A stretch of DNA of 64,000 nucleotides, taken from assembly GCF_010672455.1 (NCBI RefSeq), contig NZ_JAAHGO010000005.1:2221-66220 (forward strand), given 5' to 3'. The notes beneath the pieces are model-generated. The model was not told the DNA's origin, did not search any database, and saw only the letters and a list, made by a program, of their open reading frames with translations. This document shows positions 1 through 9,734 of the stretch, piece after piece. Source of the stretch: Okeania sp. SIO2C9. GTDB taxonomy: Bacteria; Cyanobacteriota; Cyanobacteriia; Cyanobacteriales; Microcoleaceae. A program made the translations under genes and the position numbers. The stretch's first letter is position 1. Every line of letters begins with the position of its first letter.

Positions 1-47
1 GTTCCAATAGTAGCGAGTGCAATTTGTTTTAGGGACTTAGCGATCAT
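1..47 (-). CDS. N-terminus of a probable secreted protein (runs off the left edge)
   Basis: An ATG on the minus strand at position 47 is preceded by a good ribosome binding site (AGGAG, 8 bases upstream). The 15 visible residues begin MIAKSLKQIALATIG, a short basic start followed by small hydrophobic residues, as in a Sec signal peptide. The rest of the gene lies outside the window, so no function can be given. The call rests on start, Shine-Dalgarno sequence and signal-like composition only. Confidence 0.5.
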   Translation of the reverse strand, partial: MIAKSLKQIALATIG

Positions 48-359
48 TTTTGACTCCTGGTTTTTTATATTTGATGATTAATGTCAGTATTTTCTGTTAG
101 TAGAACAGTTTTATTCATACAAATTAAACCGATAAAACTGTTGTCTAACAATCTTTCGTGTTGTAGATATTTCTCGGTGGAAATCAGGATTTATTTCCTT
201 TCCTTTGTATCTTTTTGTATCTGTTTGTATCTGTACATGAATATATCAATATCTATGAAAACACCGCTAGTATTTTTACGCTGCTTCACAGACTCTTCAC
301 AAAATACTAAGTTTTTCTGGGGTTTCAAGAGTTTTTTTTTAAAATTTATGTAAAGTTAG

Positions 360-660
360 TATTTTTTTTCCGGATATTTAATATACCGCTAGAAATGTAT
401 AGATTGCTTTAATGCAAATACATTATAAATCTATAAAATAAATATATCTTTATAATAATCTGGACTTATTTCAAAGAAAATCAGTAATCAAAAATCAGTA
501 ATTAATAAATTTTTATGCCAAATTTTAGGAAAATTGTAAAAACTTTCCGGATAATGAGTATATTCCTAGAATAATAAAGATCATTTTCCAAATTTTTGGT
601 TATGAATCAATTTTTATAAAATTTTTCCGGATAATGAATTTATCTGTAGAATTATATAGA
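360..660. repeat. Three spaced copies of a TTCCGGATA-centred repeat
   Basis: Around 369, 545 and 626 the phrase TTTCCGGATA is followed by a similar AT-rich stretch ending in (T)AGAA-TATA-GAT. The copies are 80-175 bases apart in otherwise featureless AT-rich DNA upstream of the gene that starts at 47. They may be operator-like iterons or decayed repeats. Nothing coding is convincing here. Confidence 0.4.
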
Positions 661-913
661 TTGTTTCGTAAACCTTTGGTTATATGGCTTCTTATTTGGG
701 TTGTATAGACAATATTTAGGTAATAAGGCCATATGCAATGCCATGTCCATAAGTTACTATTACTAGAGATGAGGAAATTTTTGGAATTCTCCACAAAGGT
801 TCCACTGGCAATCACATAGAACCCATTTGGTATCTTTGTCAGCGACCCGCGTTTTTTTGCTGGGAGTCAGGAGGGCTGAATCAGGAGTCAGGAGATGGAC
901 AGAAGGTTTAATG

Positions 914-944
914 AAGTCAGAAGTCAGAAGTCAGAAGTCAGAAG
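914..944. repeat. Heptanucleotide tandem repeat (AAGTCAG)n
   Basis: Four perfect tandem copies of AAGTCAG, preceded by related AGTCAGG units from about 865. This is the short tandemly repeated repetitive (STRR) class typical of filamentous cyanobacteria. It is intergenic, with no sign of function. Confidence 0.85.
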
Positions 945-1231
945 TTATTTTTTTCATTAATTGATAATTGATGATGGATAATACTATTTCTCAAAAATTT
1001 TTCTACATTTTATTGAGTAGAGGAGTAGGGAAGTAGGGGAGTGGAGGAGAAGTAAACATAAGAATAATTAACATTAACTTTACTCAAATTAACAAAAAAA
1101 ATATTTTACCTGTGTTAATTACTTAATGGCTGAAGTGTTACTTAAGTATAAAATTACTTTTAGGAATTGGTATAATTGATAATTATCTCTGGTTCAAACC
1201 GTTACGGAATTGAATATAAGGAAATATTATT

Positions 1232-1440
1232 TCTTCTCTTGGTCGATGGTTGGCCAGCGAGGAGAACTCGCCATCCCACCCTTCGGGAAGCTCCGCTTTT
1301 TCCTGCGGAATGCTACGCAAACATGTCGGCGACAGCCGTTAACTTTTGCGCCCTTCATTCCGATAGGAAAGTTGTGCGCCAGCAAAACGACCGCTTTTTT
1401 TCCCCTTAAAAGGGAAGGCTTAATACCAGAATTATTTAAT
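1232..1440. repeat. Cluster of GC-rich small dispersed repeats
   Basis: A GC-rich island in AT-rich DNA made of modules seen elsewhere in the window: a TTGGTCGATGG / ACTCGCCATCCCACCCTTCGG unit, a GGAATGCTACGCAAAC unit and a CCCCTTAAAAGGG hairpin. The same modules recur near 2720, 16940, 21880 and 49300. Open frames across it have no recognisable protein character. Confidence 0.6.
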
Positions 1441-1679
1441 AATTAATAATTAATTATTAATTATTAAGTAACGGGTATTTGAGCAACTCTCCAAAAACCC
1501 GATCGCCTGAAAAGGTGGGGTTGCGCGACCCATATTATTTTGATGAAAAATATTCCCTATCTCCTTACCTCCCCATCTCATTTTTAACATAAGCTCAAAT
1601 GGGTGATATCCGCAAAATAATGTAAATATGTGGAAAGTCTCTACTAGAGTCTCTGAGCCAAAATGATTAGTAAAAAAGA

Positions 1680-1770
1680 CAGGACTTACGCAGAGACTCT
1701 ACTTATGGTGAGGGCGAATGCCATTCTCCCCTACATATGGTGGTTTAAAGGTCAATATGCGTAAGTCCTG
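1680..1770. mobile_element. 91-bp MITE with CAGGACTTACGCA ends
   Basis: The first 13 bases, CAGGACTTACGCA, are the exact reverse complement of the last 13. The interior is non-coding. Single ends of the same type occur at about 9608-9620 and 11690-11702, so this is a small terminal-inverted-repeat family. No cognate transposase is visible in the window. Confidence 0.65.
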
Positions 1771-1910
1771 AAAAGACCTAACCTTCTAACTTTCTAGGGG
1801 GAAAAGTCTGTATAGCAGTCGAAGCAAAGATATTATAAAGTTCATCCATACTGAGAAAGTTAGACATACTACTGTTATAACTGAATTTCAACAGGCGATC
1901 GCTAACTACA

Positions 1911-2198
1911 TTGACATCCTCCCGACGTTGCGCATGGCGCGACAACGCGGGATTCCTAAACCTCACGGCTCAGGACTTTCTGCTTCCTCTTGACAGAGGA
2001 GCTGCGCTAACGTAGCACCTGCCTCCGAGGCCAAACCTCTTTCTGGTCTTACGGTCGCTCCACAGACTGACACTGCTAGCCCAGCAGCCTAGATTTGTTT
2101 AGTATGGCATACTATGTGTAAAAACCGCTCTTATTGATTGGTTTTCCCATGCGACGCTCCCCTTCGGGAGAGCGCGGGTCTTCAACCAACGTTGAGAT
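1911..2198 (-). ncRNA. Solo HEARO-like / omega-RNA-like element, copy 1
   Basis: Read on the minus strand, this is homologous over its whole length to 25344-25628 and 34167-34448. All share a 5' segment starting CTCAACGTTGGTTGAAGA, a core GGCTGCTGGGCTAGCAG then TCAGTCTGTGGA, a GC-rich stem region, and the end CGTCGGGAGGATGTCAA. The core and end fit my memory of HEARO (IscB-associated omega RNA) elements, but no iscB or tnpB lies beside it. A tnpB element at 42.4-43.8 kb has the same last 45 bases or so, so an IS200/IS605 right end is the alternative. Confidence 0.6.
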
Positions 2199-2261
2199 AA
2201 AACTAAGGATGCAAATGCTTTGCTGAGAATGGAGTTATAGTTAAGCATTATTAAGAAAAAT

Positions 2262-2371
2262 ATTACAATATTACAGCCTAGAGAAGTTTTAGAAATAGCA
2301 TTAATTGAAGCAATTGAGCAAGTGACTCTAACTGATATCAGGAATTGGTTCACTCATTGCTGTTACTGTAC
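2262..2371 (+). pseudogene. C-terminal remnant of an insertion-sequence transposase
   Basis: One frame reads ...PREVLEIALIEAIEQV then TLTDIRNWFTHCCYCTS, which resembles the C-terminus of IS630-type transposases (a family assignment made from memory). No start and no catalytic DDE region are present. It abuts the HEARO-like element on its left, suggesting layered insertions. Confidence 0.4.
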
Positions 2372-2414
2372 CTCACCACCGTACGAAAAAAACTGTAGAA
2401 AAATGAAACAGCCT

Positions 2415-2636
2415 TTATCTTGATATTGGATTAACCAACATTGGCTGTACGGCGCAGCTCACTATTCCCTCGCCAGTAAATGCCTCTGGGAATTTCTTTC
2501 TGATTATCTGAATACTGCCATTGATGTCAGCATTGATCGCTTTACCTGTTGAACTTCTAAACAAACCACGTTTGACTCGTTTTCCCACATACAATTCATG
2601 CTTACAGGGCAATTCCAGCAAAAGTGCTTTCAACAA
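2415..2636 (-). pseudogene. C-terminal remnant of a TnpB-family protein
   Basis: The minus-strand frame contains VGKRVKRGLFRSSTG, KAINADINGSIQIIRKKFPEAF and a short tail. This matches the third RuvC block (NADxNGSxNIIRK type) and C-terminus of IS1341/IS891-type TnpB proteins. The N-terminal domain, the first two RuvC blocks and the zinc finger are missing. It is followed at once by the repeat at 2637. Confidence 0.6.
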
Positions 2637-2846
2637 TGAATAATGAATAATGAATAATTACCTCTCCTTGAAAATAAATTGAAGAGGATTGACAAATTCA
2701 TGAAAATTTTTCTTCACAGGAGTCGATTGGATATGGCGCAGGTTTCCTCGCTATCCCATCCTACGGAATGCTGCGCAAACGACCGCTTATTATCCCCTAT
2801 CCAAGGGGAGGCGCATACCCACAATTTTTCGGTAAAAAATACTACT
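2637..2846. repeat. 210-bp dispersed repeat, inverted partner of 49266-49470
   Basis: From ATGAATAATTACC through TTGAAGAGGATTGACAAATT, AGTCGATTGGATATGGC, GGAATGCTGCGCAAACGACC, a CCTATCCAAGGGG hairpin and ACAATTTTTCGGTAA, the segment is nearly the reverse complement of 49266-49470. It includes a GC-rich small dispersed repeat. The end TTTTTCGGTAA resembles the left end of the tnpB element at 27138, so it may be a non-autonomous derivative. Confidence 0.7.
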
Positions 2847-3007
2847 TAATGTGGGATGAGTCTGACTCACTCAATATTTACACCCCCTATAAAAATAAAG
2901 GGCGTTGCTGATTTGAGGTATAAAATTCAACTTTGGGTAAATTTTCAGTCAAAACAATAATACAAATTATACCTATTTCTTCCTATTTAGTTACCGAAAA
3001 ACTCCTT

Positions 3008-3184
3008 TATAGAACCCATTTGGTATCTTTGCACGCGGTAGGGGTTTTTGGCTGCCAAAATCAGTATCTAGAGAAATATAGCGCTGTGCGCAGCTCATCT
3101 GGCAACAGCTCCGGAAGGCAACAGGGAACCCACCCTCCCCACACTCCGTCTATATTTTTAAATAGATCCCAAATTGGTTCTATA
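3008..3184. mobile_element. 177-bp MITE-like element with imperfect inverted ends
   Basis: The left end, TATAGAACCCATTTGGTAT, and the right end (TAGATCCCAAATTGGTTCTATA on the plus strand) are imperfect inverted repeats. The same left-end phrase also occurs alone at 816-840 and in part at 25691. The interior has no gene. The reading as a MITE is inference. Confidence 0.5.
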
Positions 3185-3276
3185 CTTACTAACTCCTAAC
3201 TCCTGTGAAATCATAAATTTATTCCGCAACGCCAAATAAAGAATGTTATAGAGACATATAACCGAGCAAAAACAGC

Positions 3277-4389
3277 TTAACCAAAATAACTTTTCACAAT
3301 CTTCATAATTCTTTCTGAGGCATGACCGTCACCGAAAGGATTAATTGCCATTGCCATTTTTTTATACTTAGCAGCATCACTCAACAATTCCGCAGTAGCA
3401 GCCATAATATTAGTTGAATCAGTACCTACAAGTTTAGCAGTTCCTGCCATGATTGCTTCCGGCCTTTCTGTAGTTTCTCGTAATACTAAAACAGGCTTTC
3501 CTAAGCTCGGAGCTTCTTCTTGTAAACCACCAGAATCAGTTAATACTAAATAACAGTTATGAATTGCTCCTACTAATTGACTATAATCAAAAGGTTCTTC
3601 TAAAAATACTCTGGGATGACTTTCTAAAATAGTTTTTAAAGGTTCTCTAACTGTAGGGTTTTTATGAAGAGGTAAAACTAAAGCTGTATCAGGAAATTTG
3701 TCTAAAATCTTGATAAATCCTTGAGCAATTTCTGTCAAAGGTTCTCCCCAATTTTCGCGCCGATGAACAGTTGCTAATATTACTCGGTATTTGTGCCAAT
3801 CTAAACCATAAATATAACATTGAGGTTGAGTTTTTGCTACTTTTAACAAAGCATCAATGACCGTATTTCCTGTTTGATGAATTTTCCCTACTACTCCAGA
3901 TTTGTGCAAGTTTTCTACAGCTAAATTGGTAGGAGCGAAATGCAATTGAGCTATCTGAGAAATTAAACGGCGGTTTGCTTCTTCAGGATAAGGATTAAAT
4001 AAATCATTAGTTCGTAAACCTGCTTCGACGTGACCAACAGGAATTTTTTGATAAAATGCAGCTAGGGCAGCCGCTAAAGCGGTGCTAGTATCTCCCTGGA
4101 CTAATACTAATTGAGGCTGCAGTTGCAGAAATAACGCTTCTAATCCTTGCAAACTTCGACACATAATATCTGTCAATGTTTGCCGAGTTTGCATAATTGC
4201 TAAATCCCGATCTGGACTAATTTCAAATAATTTCATTACCTGTGTTACCATTTCTCGATGTTGTCCAGTTAAAATTACCTGAGTATTAAAATCTGGATAA
4301 TTTTGAAAAAGTTGGATAACTGGTGCTAATTTTATAGCTTCCGGGCGAGTTCCTAAAGTAATTGCTACTTGGATTGGAGAATTGAGCAT
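3277..4389 (-). CDS. wecB: UDP-N-acetylglucosamine 2-epimerase (non-hydrolysing)
   Basis: This 370-residue cytosolic enzyme interconverts UDP-GlcNAc and UDP-ManNAc for surface polysaccharide synthesis. The family signatures are in order: GTRPEAIKLAPVI at the N-terminus, TGQHREM, VQGDTSTALAAALAAF, GHVEAGLRT, PYPEEANRRLI (catalytic Glu region), VHRRENWG, LPLHKNP, and DSGGLQEEAPSLGKPVLVLRETTERPEA near the C-terminus. Length is normal for the family and the gene looks intact. It is transcribed alone, divergently from the kinase operon at 4635, and no other polysaccharide gene adjoins it. Codon use is like its neighbours. Confidence 0.95.
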   Translation of the reverse strand: MLNSPIQVAITLGTRPEAIKLAPVIQLFQNYPDFNTQVILTGQHREMVTQVMKLFEISPDRDLAIMQTRQTLTDIMCRSLQGLEALFLQLQPQLVLVQGDTSTALAAALAAFYQKIPVGHVEAGLRTNDLFNPYPEEANRRLISQIAQLHFAPTNLAVENLHKSGVVGKIHQTGNTVIDALLKVAKTQPQCYIYGLDWHKYRVILATVHRRENWGEPLTEIAQGFIKILDKFPDTALVLPLHKNPTVREPLKTILESHPRVFLEEPFDYSQLVGAIHNCYLVLTDSGGLQEEAPSLGKPVLVLRETTERPEAIMAGTAKLVGTDSTNIMAATAELLSDAAKYKKMAMAINPFGDGHASERIMKIVKSYFG

Positions 4390-4634
4390 TTTGACTTAAT
4401 TTTAGATGTTTTTCTAGACAGTCATCAAAATTATATAGTGTTTCTTGGTTGACTGAAGTACAGTAATTAGCCTTAAAAGAAAGACTTAAATCAGGGAAAT
4501 AAAAAAGCTGTTAACTGATGGCTATTTGCGTTTCGGCTGTCGCTTTACGCAGCATGACCTAGAAAGTTATAATTGCAAATACAGCTTAGGATTTGATTAA
4601 ATAATAATATCTAGTATATCAGGAGGGGTATTAT
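4390..4634. promoter_or_regulatory. Divergent intergenic region between wecB and the kinase operon
   Basis: These 245 bases must hold the promoters of two divergent transcripts. A strong ribosome binding site (AGGAGGGG) sits at 4621-4628, just before the kinase ATG at 4635. A copy of the small dispersed repeat (TTTACGCAGCATGACC) lies at 4542-4560. No clear transcription-factor site was recognised. Confidence 0.4.
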
Positions 4635-7600
4635 ATGTCAGGGTTATTTCTAACAACTACTAGCTCAAGTATCTTGCTGATGAATGTAATTTATTACCTA
4701 CTACAATCAAGGTTAATGTTATTTGATTTAACATCAGATTTATTGATAGCACTGGCCTATTATTTTATCGCACTAATACTTACCTACTGTTTGATTAAAC
4801 GACCAAGTATGCCATTCAATGTAACTTTTTGGATGTTTGCAATTTTGATGATTTTTAGTGGTATTTCTTACAGTCAAAAAATTTGGACTCTACGGTATCC
4901 TCATCATGGTCTATTAGGGTTAGTTAAAGGTACTACAGTAATAGTTGCTATCGTCACAATAATATTTTTAATTCGTTTAGCTCGAAAACTTTTAAAAATA
5001 CCTGATTTGATACAACTAGAAGCAACTAATGAGGAACTAGAAAAGCAAATCAGAGAACGTATTTTAGCTGAAGAAAAAATATGCCTCCTAAATGCAAATT
5101 TGGAAGCTAGAGTACACAAGCGAACAGCAGATTTAAAAGATTTAAATCAAAAGCTAGAAAATGAAATCAATGAACGTATAGCATTTTCTGAAGCTTTAAA
5201 AAATTCTGAGGCTCGCTTAGCAGGTATTTTAGATATGGCGGAAGATGCAATTATTTCAGTAGATAGAAATAGAATTATTCAAATGTTTAACCAAGGAGCA
5301 GAAAAAATATTTGGTTATACAAATCAGGAAGCTGTGGGGCAATCACTTGGTAAATTAATTGTTTGGCAAGAGTCAAAATTCAACAACTCTCTAGAAGTAA
5401 AAAATCATCAAACAAAACATAGACTAGCTGTAGTTATTGCTAGGCGAAAAGATCATACAGAATTTCCAGCAGAGGCATCAATTTCACAATTAGAATTAAA
5501 AGATGAAACTGTATTTACGATAATTTTGCGAGATATTAGCGAACAGCAAGCTGCGCTTTATGAACGCAAACAAGCAGAACAAAAATTAGCTATTCAAGCT
5601 TCAGCAGCAGCAGCAGTAGCAAAATTAGGTCAACGTGCTTTACAAAATATTTCTTTATTTCAGTTAATGTCAGAAGCAGTGTACCTAGTTTGTCAGACCC
5701 TACAACTAGACTATTGTCAAATTTGGGAATACCCATCAGATACTCAAACTTGGCAAATTAAAGCTAGTGTGAGTAAAGCAAAAGCTTTAATCACTCAACC
5801 ATTGGTTACTAAGGCTTTTGATTCTATTATTGCTCACACTTTAGCTGCTCAAAAACCACTCATTATTGAAGACCTCAGTGCTAGAATTTCAGAGTATCCA
5901 GACTTAAAACAATTGTTAAACCAAGGCATTTTGAGTGGTATGAGTTTAATAATTCCGGGAAATTATCAACCAGCAGGAATATTAGCAGTTTATGCCAGTA
6001 AAAAATATACTTTTACTCTTGATGATATTCACTTTTTACAGTCAGTGACGAATGTTCTCGCTAGTGCAATTGAACAAAATTTAACTCACTTAGCGCTACA
6101 ACAACAATTACAACGTAGTCTTCTATTAGGACAAATTACTCAAGATATTCGCCAAAGTTTAGATGCACAGAGAATATTTGATACTACTTCAAAACAAATA
6201 GGTCAAGCTTTTCTCGTTAACCGTTGCATCATTCATTCCTATCAAGCAGGAACAGTACCAAAAGTGCCATTTGTAGCTGAGTATTTGGAGGAAGGATATC
6301 AATCAATCATGGATTTAGAAATGCCGATAGTAGATAATCCCTACATGGAGAAGCTTTTAGAGCAAGATAGAGCGATCGCTTATAGCAATGTTTATACAGC
6401 ACCAGTGTTACAAACAAATATTTCTATATCAATATGTATTTCCATAGGATTAAAATCTATGTTAATAGTTCGCACCTCTTATCAGGATGAACCCAATGGG
6501 ATTATTTGCTTGCATCAATGCGATCGTTACCGTACTTGGACAAAAGATGAAATTGAACTACTAGAAGATGTTGCCAAACAAGTGGGAATTGCCCTGGCCC
6601 ATGCTCATTTATTGGAGCAAGAAACTAGCCAAAGTCAACAACTTGCTGAACAAAATATTGCTCTTCAACAAGCAAGACAAGCGGCAGAAGTGGCTAATAA
6701 AGCTAAAAGTGAATTTTTGGCTACTATCAGCCATGAAATTCGGACTCCAATGAATGGAATAATTGGGATGACTTCTTTGTTATTTGATAGTGACTTAAAT
6801 TTAGAACAGCAAGAATATTTGAATGATGTCCATGACTGTAGTATAGCTTTACTCGGAATTATTAATGATATTCTTGACTTTTCCAAAATTGAGTCTAATA
6901 AAATAGATTTGGAGCAAAGACCTTTTAATTTAAGATTATGTGTGGAGAAGTGTATTGATTTACTAGCTATTAAGGCAGTTAACAAAAATATTGAATTAGC
7001 TTATTTACTTGAAGATGATACTCCAAGTATAATTTCAGGAGATGAAATAAGAGTAGGCCAAATATTAGTTAATCTTATCTCTAATGCAATTAAATTTACA
7101 CAAAAGGGAGAGGTCTTAGTTAATGTTTCAGCTCACAAAATAATAGATTCAAAAAAAAGCAATAATCAACAAAATATAGATAATGATCTGTATGAAATAA
7201 AAATATTTGTTAAAGATACTGGAATTGGGGTTCCCCGAGATAAAATGCACAAATTATTTCAACCATTTAGTCAAGTAGATAGTTCAACAACTAGGGAATA
7301 TGGAGGAACAGGATTAGGATTAGTCATTAGTAAACGTCTCTGCGAGATGATGGGTGGTAAAATGTGGTTTGAAAGTCAAGAAGGAATAGGATCTACCTTC
7401 TATTTTACCCTAATTGTAAAAGTTGATGAGAATGTGAAAAGTCAACTTAATTCTATACCTAAATTAGGTAAAAAACGATTATTAATTGTAGATGATAATC
7501 TTTCTTGCTTACAAATTTTAACTAAGCAGTTAGGTCAGTGGGGGATTTTAGCTCATGGCGTCGCATCAGGTGTCGAAGCAATAGATCTCCTTCAACATGA

Positions 7601-7868
7601 AAATGTTAACCAAAATCAAGTTTTTGACCTAATAATTATTGATATGCAAATGCCAGAAATGAATGGAGTGGCAACTGCTACTGCTATTAGGGAGCTACCT
7701 AAATATCAATCTTTACCATTAGTGATGTTAACTCCTATTGGTAAATCTCCAGAAAAAAATCAGCTCCAAAAACTAAATTTAGCAGCTTTATTAAATAAAC
7801 CCATTAAGCAATCACAACTGCAAAATATATTGCAGAAAATATTTAGTCAAATTACAATTAACTCTTAG
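4635..7868 (+). CDS. Hybrid sensor histidine kinase with ethylene-receptor-like N-terminus
   Basis: A 1077-residue membrane sensor kinase. Residues 34-130 form three membrane helices that align with the ethylene-binding domain of plant ETR1 and cyanobacterial SynEtr1 (DLLIALAY, then W/F-rich helix 2, then [10 protein letters not shown] for the ETR1 IIPDLLSVK). With an offset of 10, Asp25 is kept (D35), but copper ligands Cys65 and His69 are Ser75 and Tyr79. A coiled coil (about 130-190), PAS (about 195-305), two GAF domains (about 330-490 and 505-660), HisKA with phospho-His in ISHEIRTP (about 700), HATPase (NAIKF, DTGIGVP, GGTGLGL) and a C-terminal REC domain follow (VDDN, Asp in [11 protein letters not shown]). 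The start has a strong Shine-Dalgarno. It is in one operon with the cyclase 20 bases downstream. Confidence 0.93.
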   Translation: MSGLFLTTTSSSILLMNVIYYLLQSRLMLFDLTSDLLIALAYYFIALILTYCLIKRPSMPFNVTFWMFAILMIFSGISYSQKIWTLRYPHHGLLGLVKGTTVIVAIVTIIFLIRLARKLLKIPDLIQLEATNEELEKQIRERILAEEKICLLNANLEARVHKRTADLKDLNQKLENEINERIAFSEALKNSEARLAGILDMAEDAIISVDRNRIIQMFNQGAEKIFGYTNQEAVGQSLGKLIVWQESKFNNSLEVKNHQTKHRLAVVIARRKDHTEFPAEASISQLELKDETVFTIILRDISEQQAALYERKQAEQKLAIQASAAAAVAKLGQRALQNISLFQLMSEAVYLVCQTLQLDYCQIWEYPSDTQTWQIKASVSKAKALITQPLVTKAFDSIIAHTLAAQKPLIIEDLSARISEYPDLKQLLNQGILSGMSLIIPGNYQPAGILAVYASKKYTFTLDDIHFLQSVTNVLASAIEQNLTHLALQQQLQRSLLLGQITQDIRQSLDAQRIFDTTSKQIGQAFLVNRCIIHSYQAGTVPKVPFVAEYLEEGYQSIMDLEMPIVDNPYMEKLLEQDRAIAYSNVYTAPVLQTNISISICISIGLKSMLIVRTSYQDEPNGIICLHQCDRYRTWTKDEIELLEDVAKQVGIALAHAHLLEQETSQSQQLAEQNIALQQARQAAEVANKAKSEFLATISHEIRTPMNGIIGMTSLLFDSDLNLEQQEYLNDVHDCSIALLGIINDILDFSKIESNKIDLEQRPFNLRLCVEKCIDLLAIKAVNKNIELAYLLEDDTPSIISGDEIRVGQILVNLISNAIKFTQKGEVLVNVSAHKIIDSKKSNNQQNIDNDLYEIKIFVKDTGIGVPRDKMHKLFQPFSQVDSSTTREYGGTGLGLVISKRLCEMMGGKMWFESQEGIGSTFYFTLIVKVDENVKSQLNSIPKLGKKRLLIVDDNLSCLQILTKQLGQWGILAHGVASGVEAIDLLQHENVNQNQVFDLIIIDMQMPEMNGVATATAIRELPKYQSLPLVMLTPIGKSPEKNQLQKLNLAALLNKPIKQSQLQNILQKIFSQITINS

Positions 7869-7888
7869 TATTTTTTAATAAGATTTTT

Positions 7889-9433
7889 ATGAATTCAAAG
7901 CAGTCACAGAATAATGCTACTGTAATTATGATAGTCGATGATGAAAAATTGACCCGTTATTTACTTCATCAAGCATTACAAAAAGAAGGATATCAAATAA
8001 TAGAAGCAAAAAATGGTAAGCAATGTCTAGAAATGTGTAGTATTCAGATACCAGACCTAATTCTACTAGATGCAATGATGCCAGAAATGAATGGCTTTAA
8101 TTGCTGTATCAAATTACAAGAACTTTTTAGTAAGGATTTATCAAATAATTTGTCTCTAGATCAAAAACTAGATAGCAATCCTTTACTCTATCGGACTCCA
8201 GTGTTAATGATTACTACTCTTGAAGATCAAGAATCTATCGATCTTGCCTTCGCTGTTGGTGCCCTAGATTATATTACTAAACCTGTTAAATTCGCAGTTT
8301 TACGTCAGCGAGTCCGTCGAATTTTGCAAATTAATCAACTTGTTAAAGAGTTAAGAAAGCAAACAGAAAGATCGAGATTAATGAGCCTCGTTCAAGAACG
8401 AATACGTCAGTCATTAAACCTTAATGATATTCTCAAAAATACAGTAGATGAAGTCAGAAATTTTCTTAAAACTGACAGGGTATTGATATATAAATTTAAT
8501 CCAGATGGAACTGGTGAAGTATTGATGGAATCTATTGCTTCTGGTCTACAATCCGTTATAGAAAATATGAGTATAAATTCATATTATAACAATGATAATC
8601 TACAGCCAACAAATCTTACTAAAAATATAGCTATTGCTAATTTAATTCCATATCATATTGAATTTCTGACTCGGTTTAAAGTAAAATCTAACTTAGTAGT
8701 ACCAATATCAAAGATAAATAAAGAACAATTTTCTGATCAAGATTTTGACTATTCTAGAGAAGAATTATGGGGATTATTAATTGCCCACCACTGTTCAAAA
8801 CTAAGAAAATGGCAATCTTCAGAAATTGAATCTATTGAACATTTAGCTAGACAATTAGCGATCGCCTTACAACAGTCAGAATTATATCAACAATTAGAAA
8901 CTGCAAATGAAAAGTTATTTCAATTTGCTACCCTAGATGGTTTAACTAAGATTGCTAACCGTCGTCTATTTGACCAATATATCCACAGGGAGTGGCGACG
9001 TATGGCAAGGGAAAAAGCACCAATATCTTTAATTTTCTGTGATGTTGACTATTTCAAACTTTACAATGATACTTATGGTCATCCAGCAGGAGATAAGTGT
9101 CTGCAAAAAATTGCTAAAGCTATCAAAGCAAAAGTAAAGCGACCGGGAGATTTAGTAGCACGTTACGGTGGCGAGGAATTTGTAGTTGTATTACCTCGAA
9201 CAGATGCTAAAGGTGGATATTATGTGGCTGAATCGATCCGTAGGCGAGTTATGAATTTAAACTTAGTTAATACTGCTTCTAAAGTATCGCCATTTGTTAC
9301 CTTGAGTCTCGGTGTAGCTAGCGCTATTCCTTTACCAGAGTTTCCCTTAGAAAAGTTGATTAAAACAGCAGATGAAGCTCTCTATCAAGCTAAGCAAGAA
9401 GGGCGAAATATGACAATTGTGAGGATTGTTTAA
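7889..9433 (+). CDS. Response regulator with GAF and GGDEF domains (diguanylate cyclase)
   Basis: This 514-residue cytosolic protein probably makes cyclic di-GMP under control of the upstream kinase. REC (1-140) has VDDEK and phospho-acceptor D61 in LLDAMMPEMNG. The GAF domain (about 175-345) is of the cyanobacteriochrome/phytochrome type (TDRVLIYKFNPDGTGEV, ELWGLLIAHH), but the usual bilin Cys before HIE is Tyr (IPYHIEFL, about residue 255), so bilin binding is doubtful. The GGDEF domain (about 355-514) has an active GGEEF and an inhibitory I-site RPGD five residues before it. Its spacing to the kinase gene implies co-transcription and a phosphorelay ending in c-di-GMP (inference). Confidence 0.93.
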   Translation: MNSKQSQNNATVIMIVDDEKLTRYLLHQALQKEGYQIIEAKNGKQCLEMCSIQIPDLILLDAMMPEMNGFNCCIKLQELFSKDLSNNLSLDQKLDSNPLLYRTPVLMITTLEDQESIDLAFAVGALDYITKPVKFAVLRQRVRRILQINQLVKELRKQTERSRLMSLVQERIRQSLNLNDILKNTVDEVRNFLKTDRVLIYKFNPDGTGEVLMESIASGLQSVIENMSINSYYNNDNLQPTNLTKNIAIANLIPYHIEFLTRFKVKSNLVVPISKINKEQFSDQDFDYSREELWGLLIAHHCSKLRKWQSSEIESIEHLARQLAIALQQSELYQQLETANEKLFQFATLDGLTKIANRRLFDQYIHREWRRMAREKAPISLIFCDVDYFKLYNDTYGHPAGDKCLQKIAKAIKAKVKRPGDLVARYGGEEFVVVLPRTDAKGGYYVAESIRRRVMNLNLVNTASKVSPFVTLSLGVASAIPLPEFPLEKLIKTADEALYQAKQEGRNMTIVRIV

Positions 9434-9469
9434 ACTGCTATAGCAGAAGGAAGAAGGAAGAAGAAAGAA

Positions 9470-9734
9470 GTAATATCATCAGGATGTTCGCAAATTAACC
9501 TTGAAAACGCCCTCTGTCGGGGTGCCATTCGGAGGTTTGGGGAATGCAAATGGCATTGGCGTTCCGCCAAGATCCGAATTGCGCCCTCACTCGATAAGGG
9601 TGTCCGTGCGTAAGTCCTGATAATTAGATCATAGGAAATAGTGTTAATAATATCAAATTTGCTTGAACAACTTCACTTCAATTTAGCGAACGGTTGTTAG
9701 CTAGTGCACAATTATCGTTACTTGATATAATCTG
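9470..9734. repeat. Intergenic repeat with a GCGTAAGTCCTG end
   Basis: Between the cyclase and rluE lies a GC-richer stretch (GGTGCCATTCGGAGG, TGGCATTGGCGTTCCGCC) ending in TGCGTAAGTCCTG at 9608-9620, the same terminal sequence as the MITE at 1680-1770. A short GAAGGAAG heptamer run is at 9446. No gene is seen. Confidence 0.45.

Noticed and set aside
600-815. 71-codon minus-strand frame
   Set aside because: AT-rich, no recognisable motif, no ribosome site, and overlaps the TTCCGGATA repeats.
1176-1446. Two overlapping open frames of 77-78 codons
   Set aside because: They run through GC-rich dispersed repeats found at several other places in different frames; no ribosome site.
2099-2353. 84-codon minus-strand frame
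   Set aside because: Antisense to the better supported transposase remnant at 2262-2371 and overlapping the HEARO-like end.
4904-6985. Several 60-106 codon frames antisense or out of frame in the hybrid kinase gene
   Set aside because: Shadows of a long, well supported coding sequence with no own signals.
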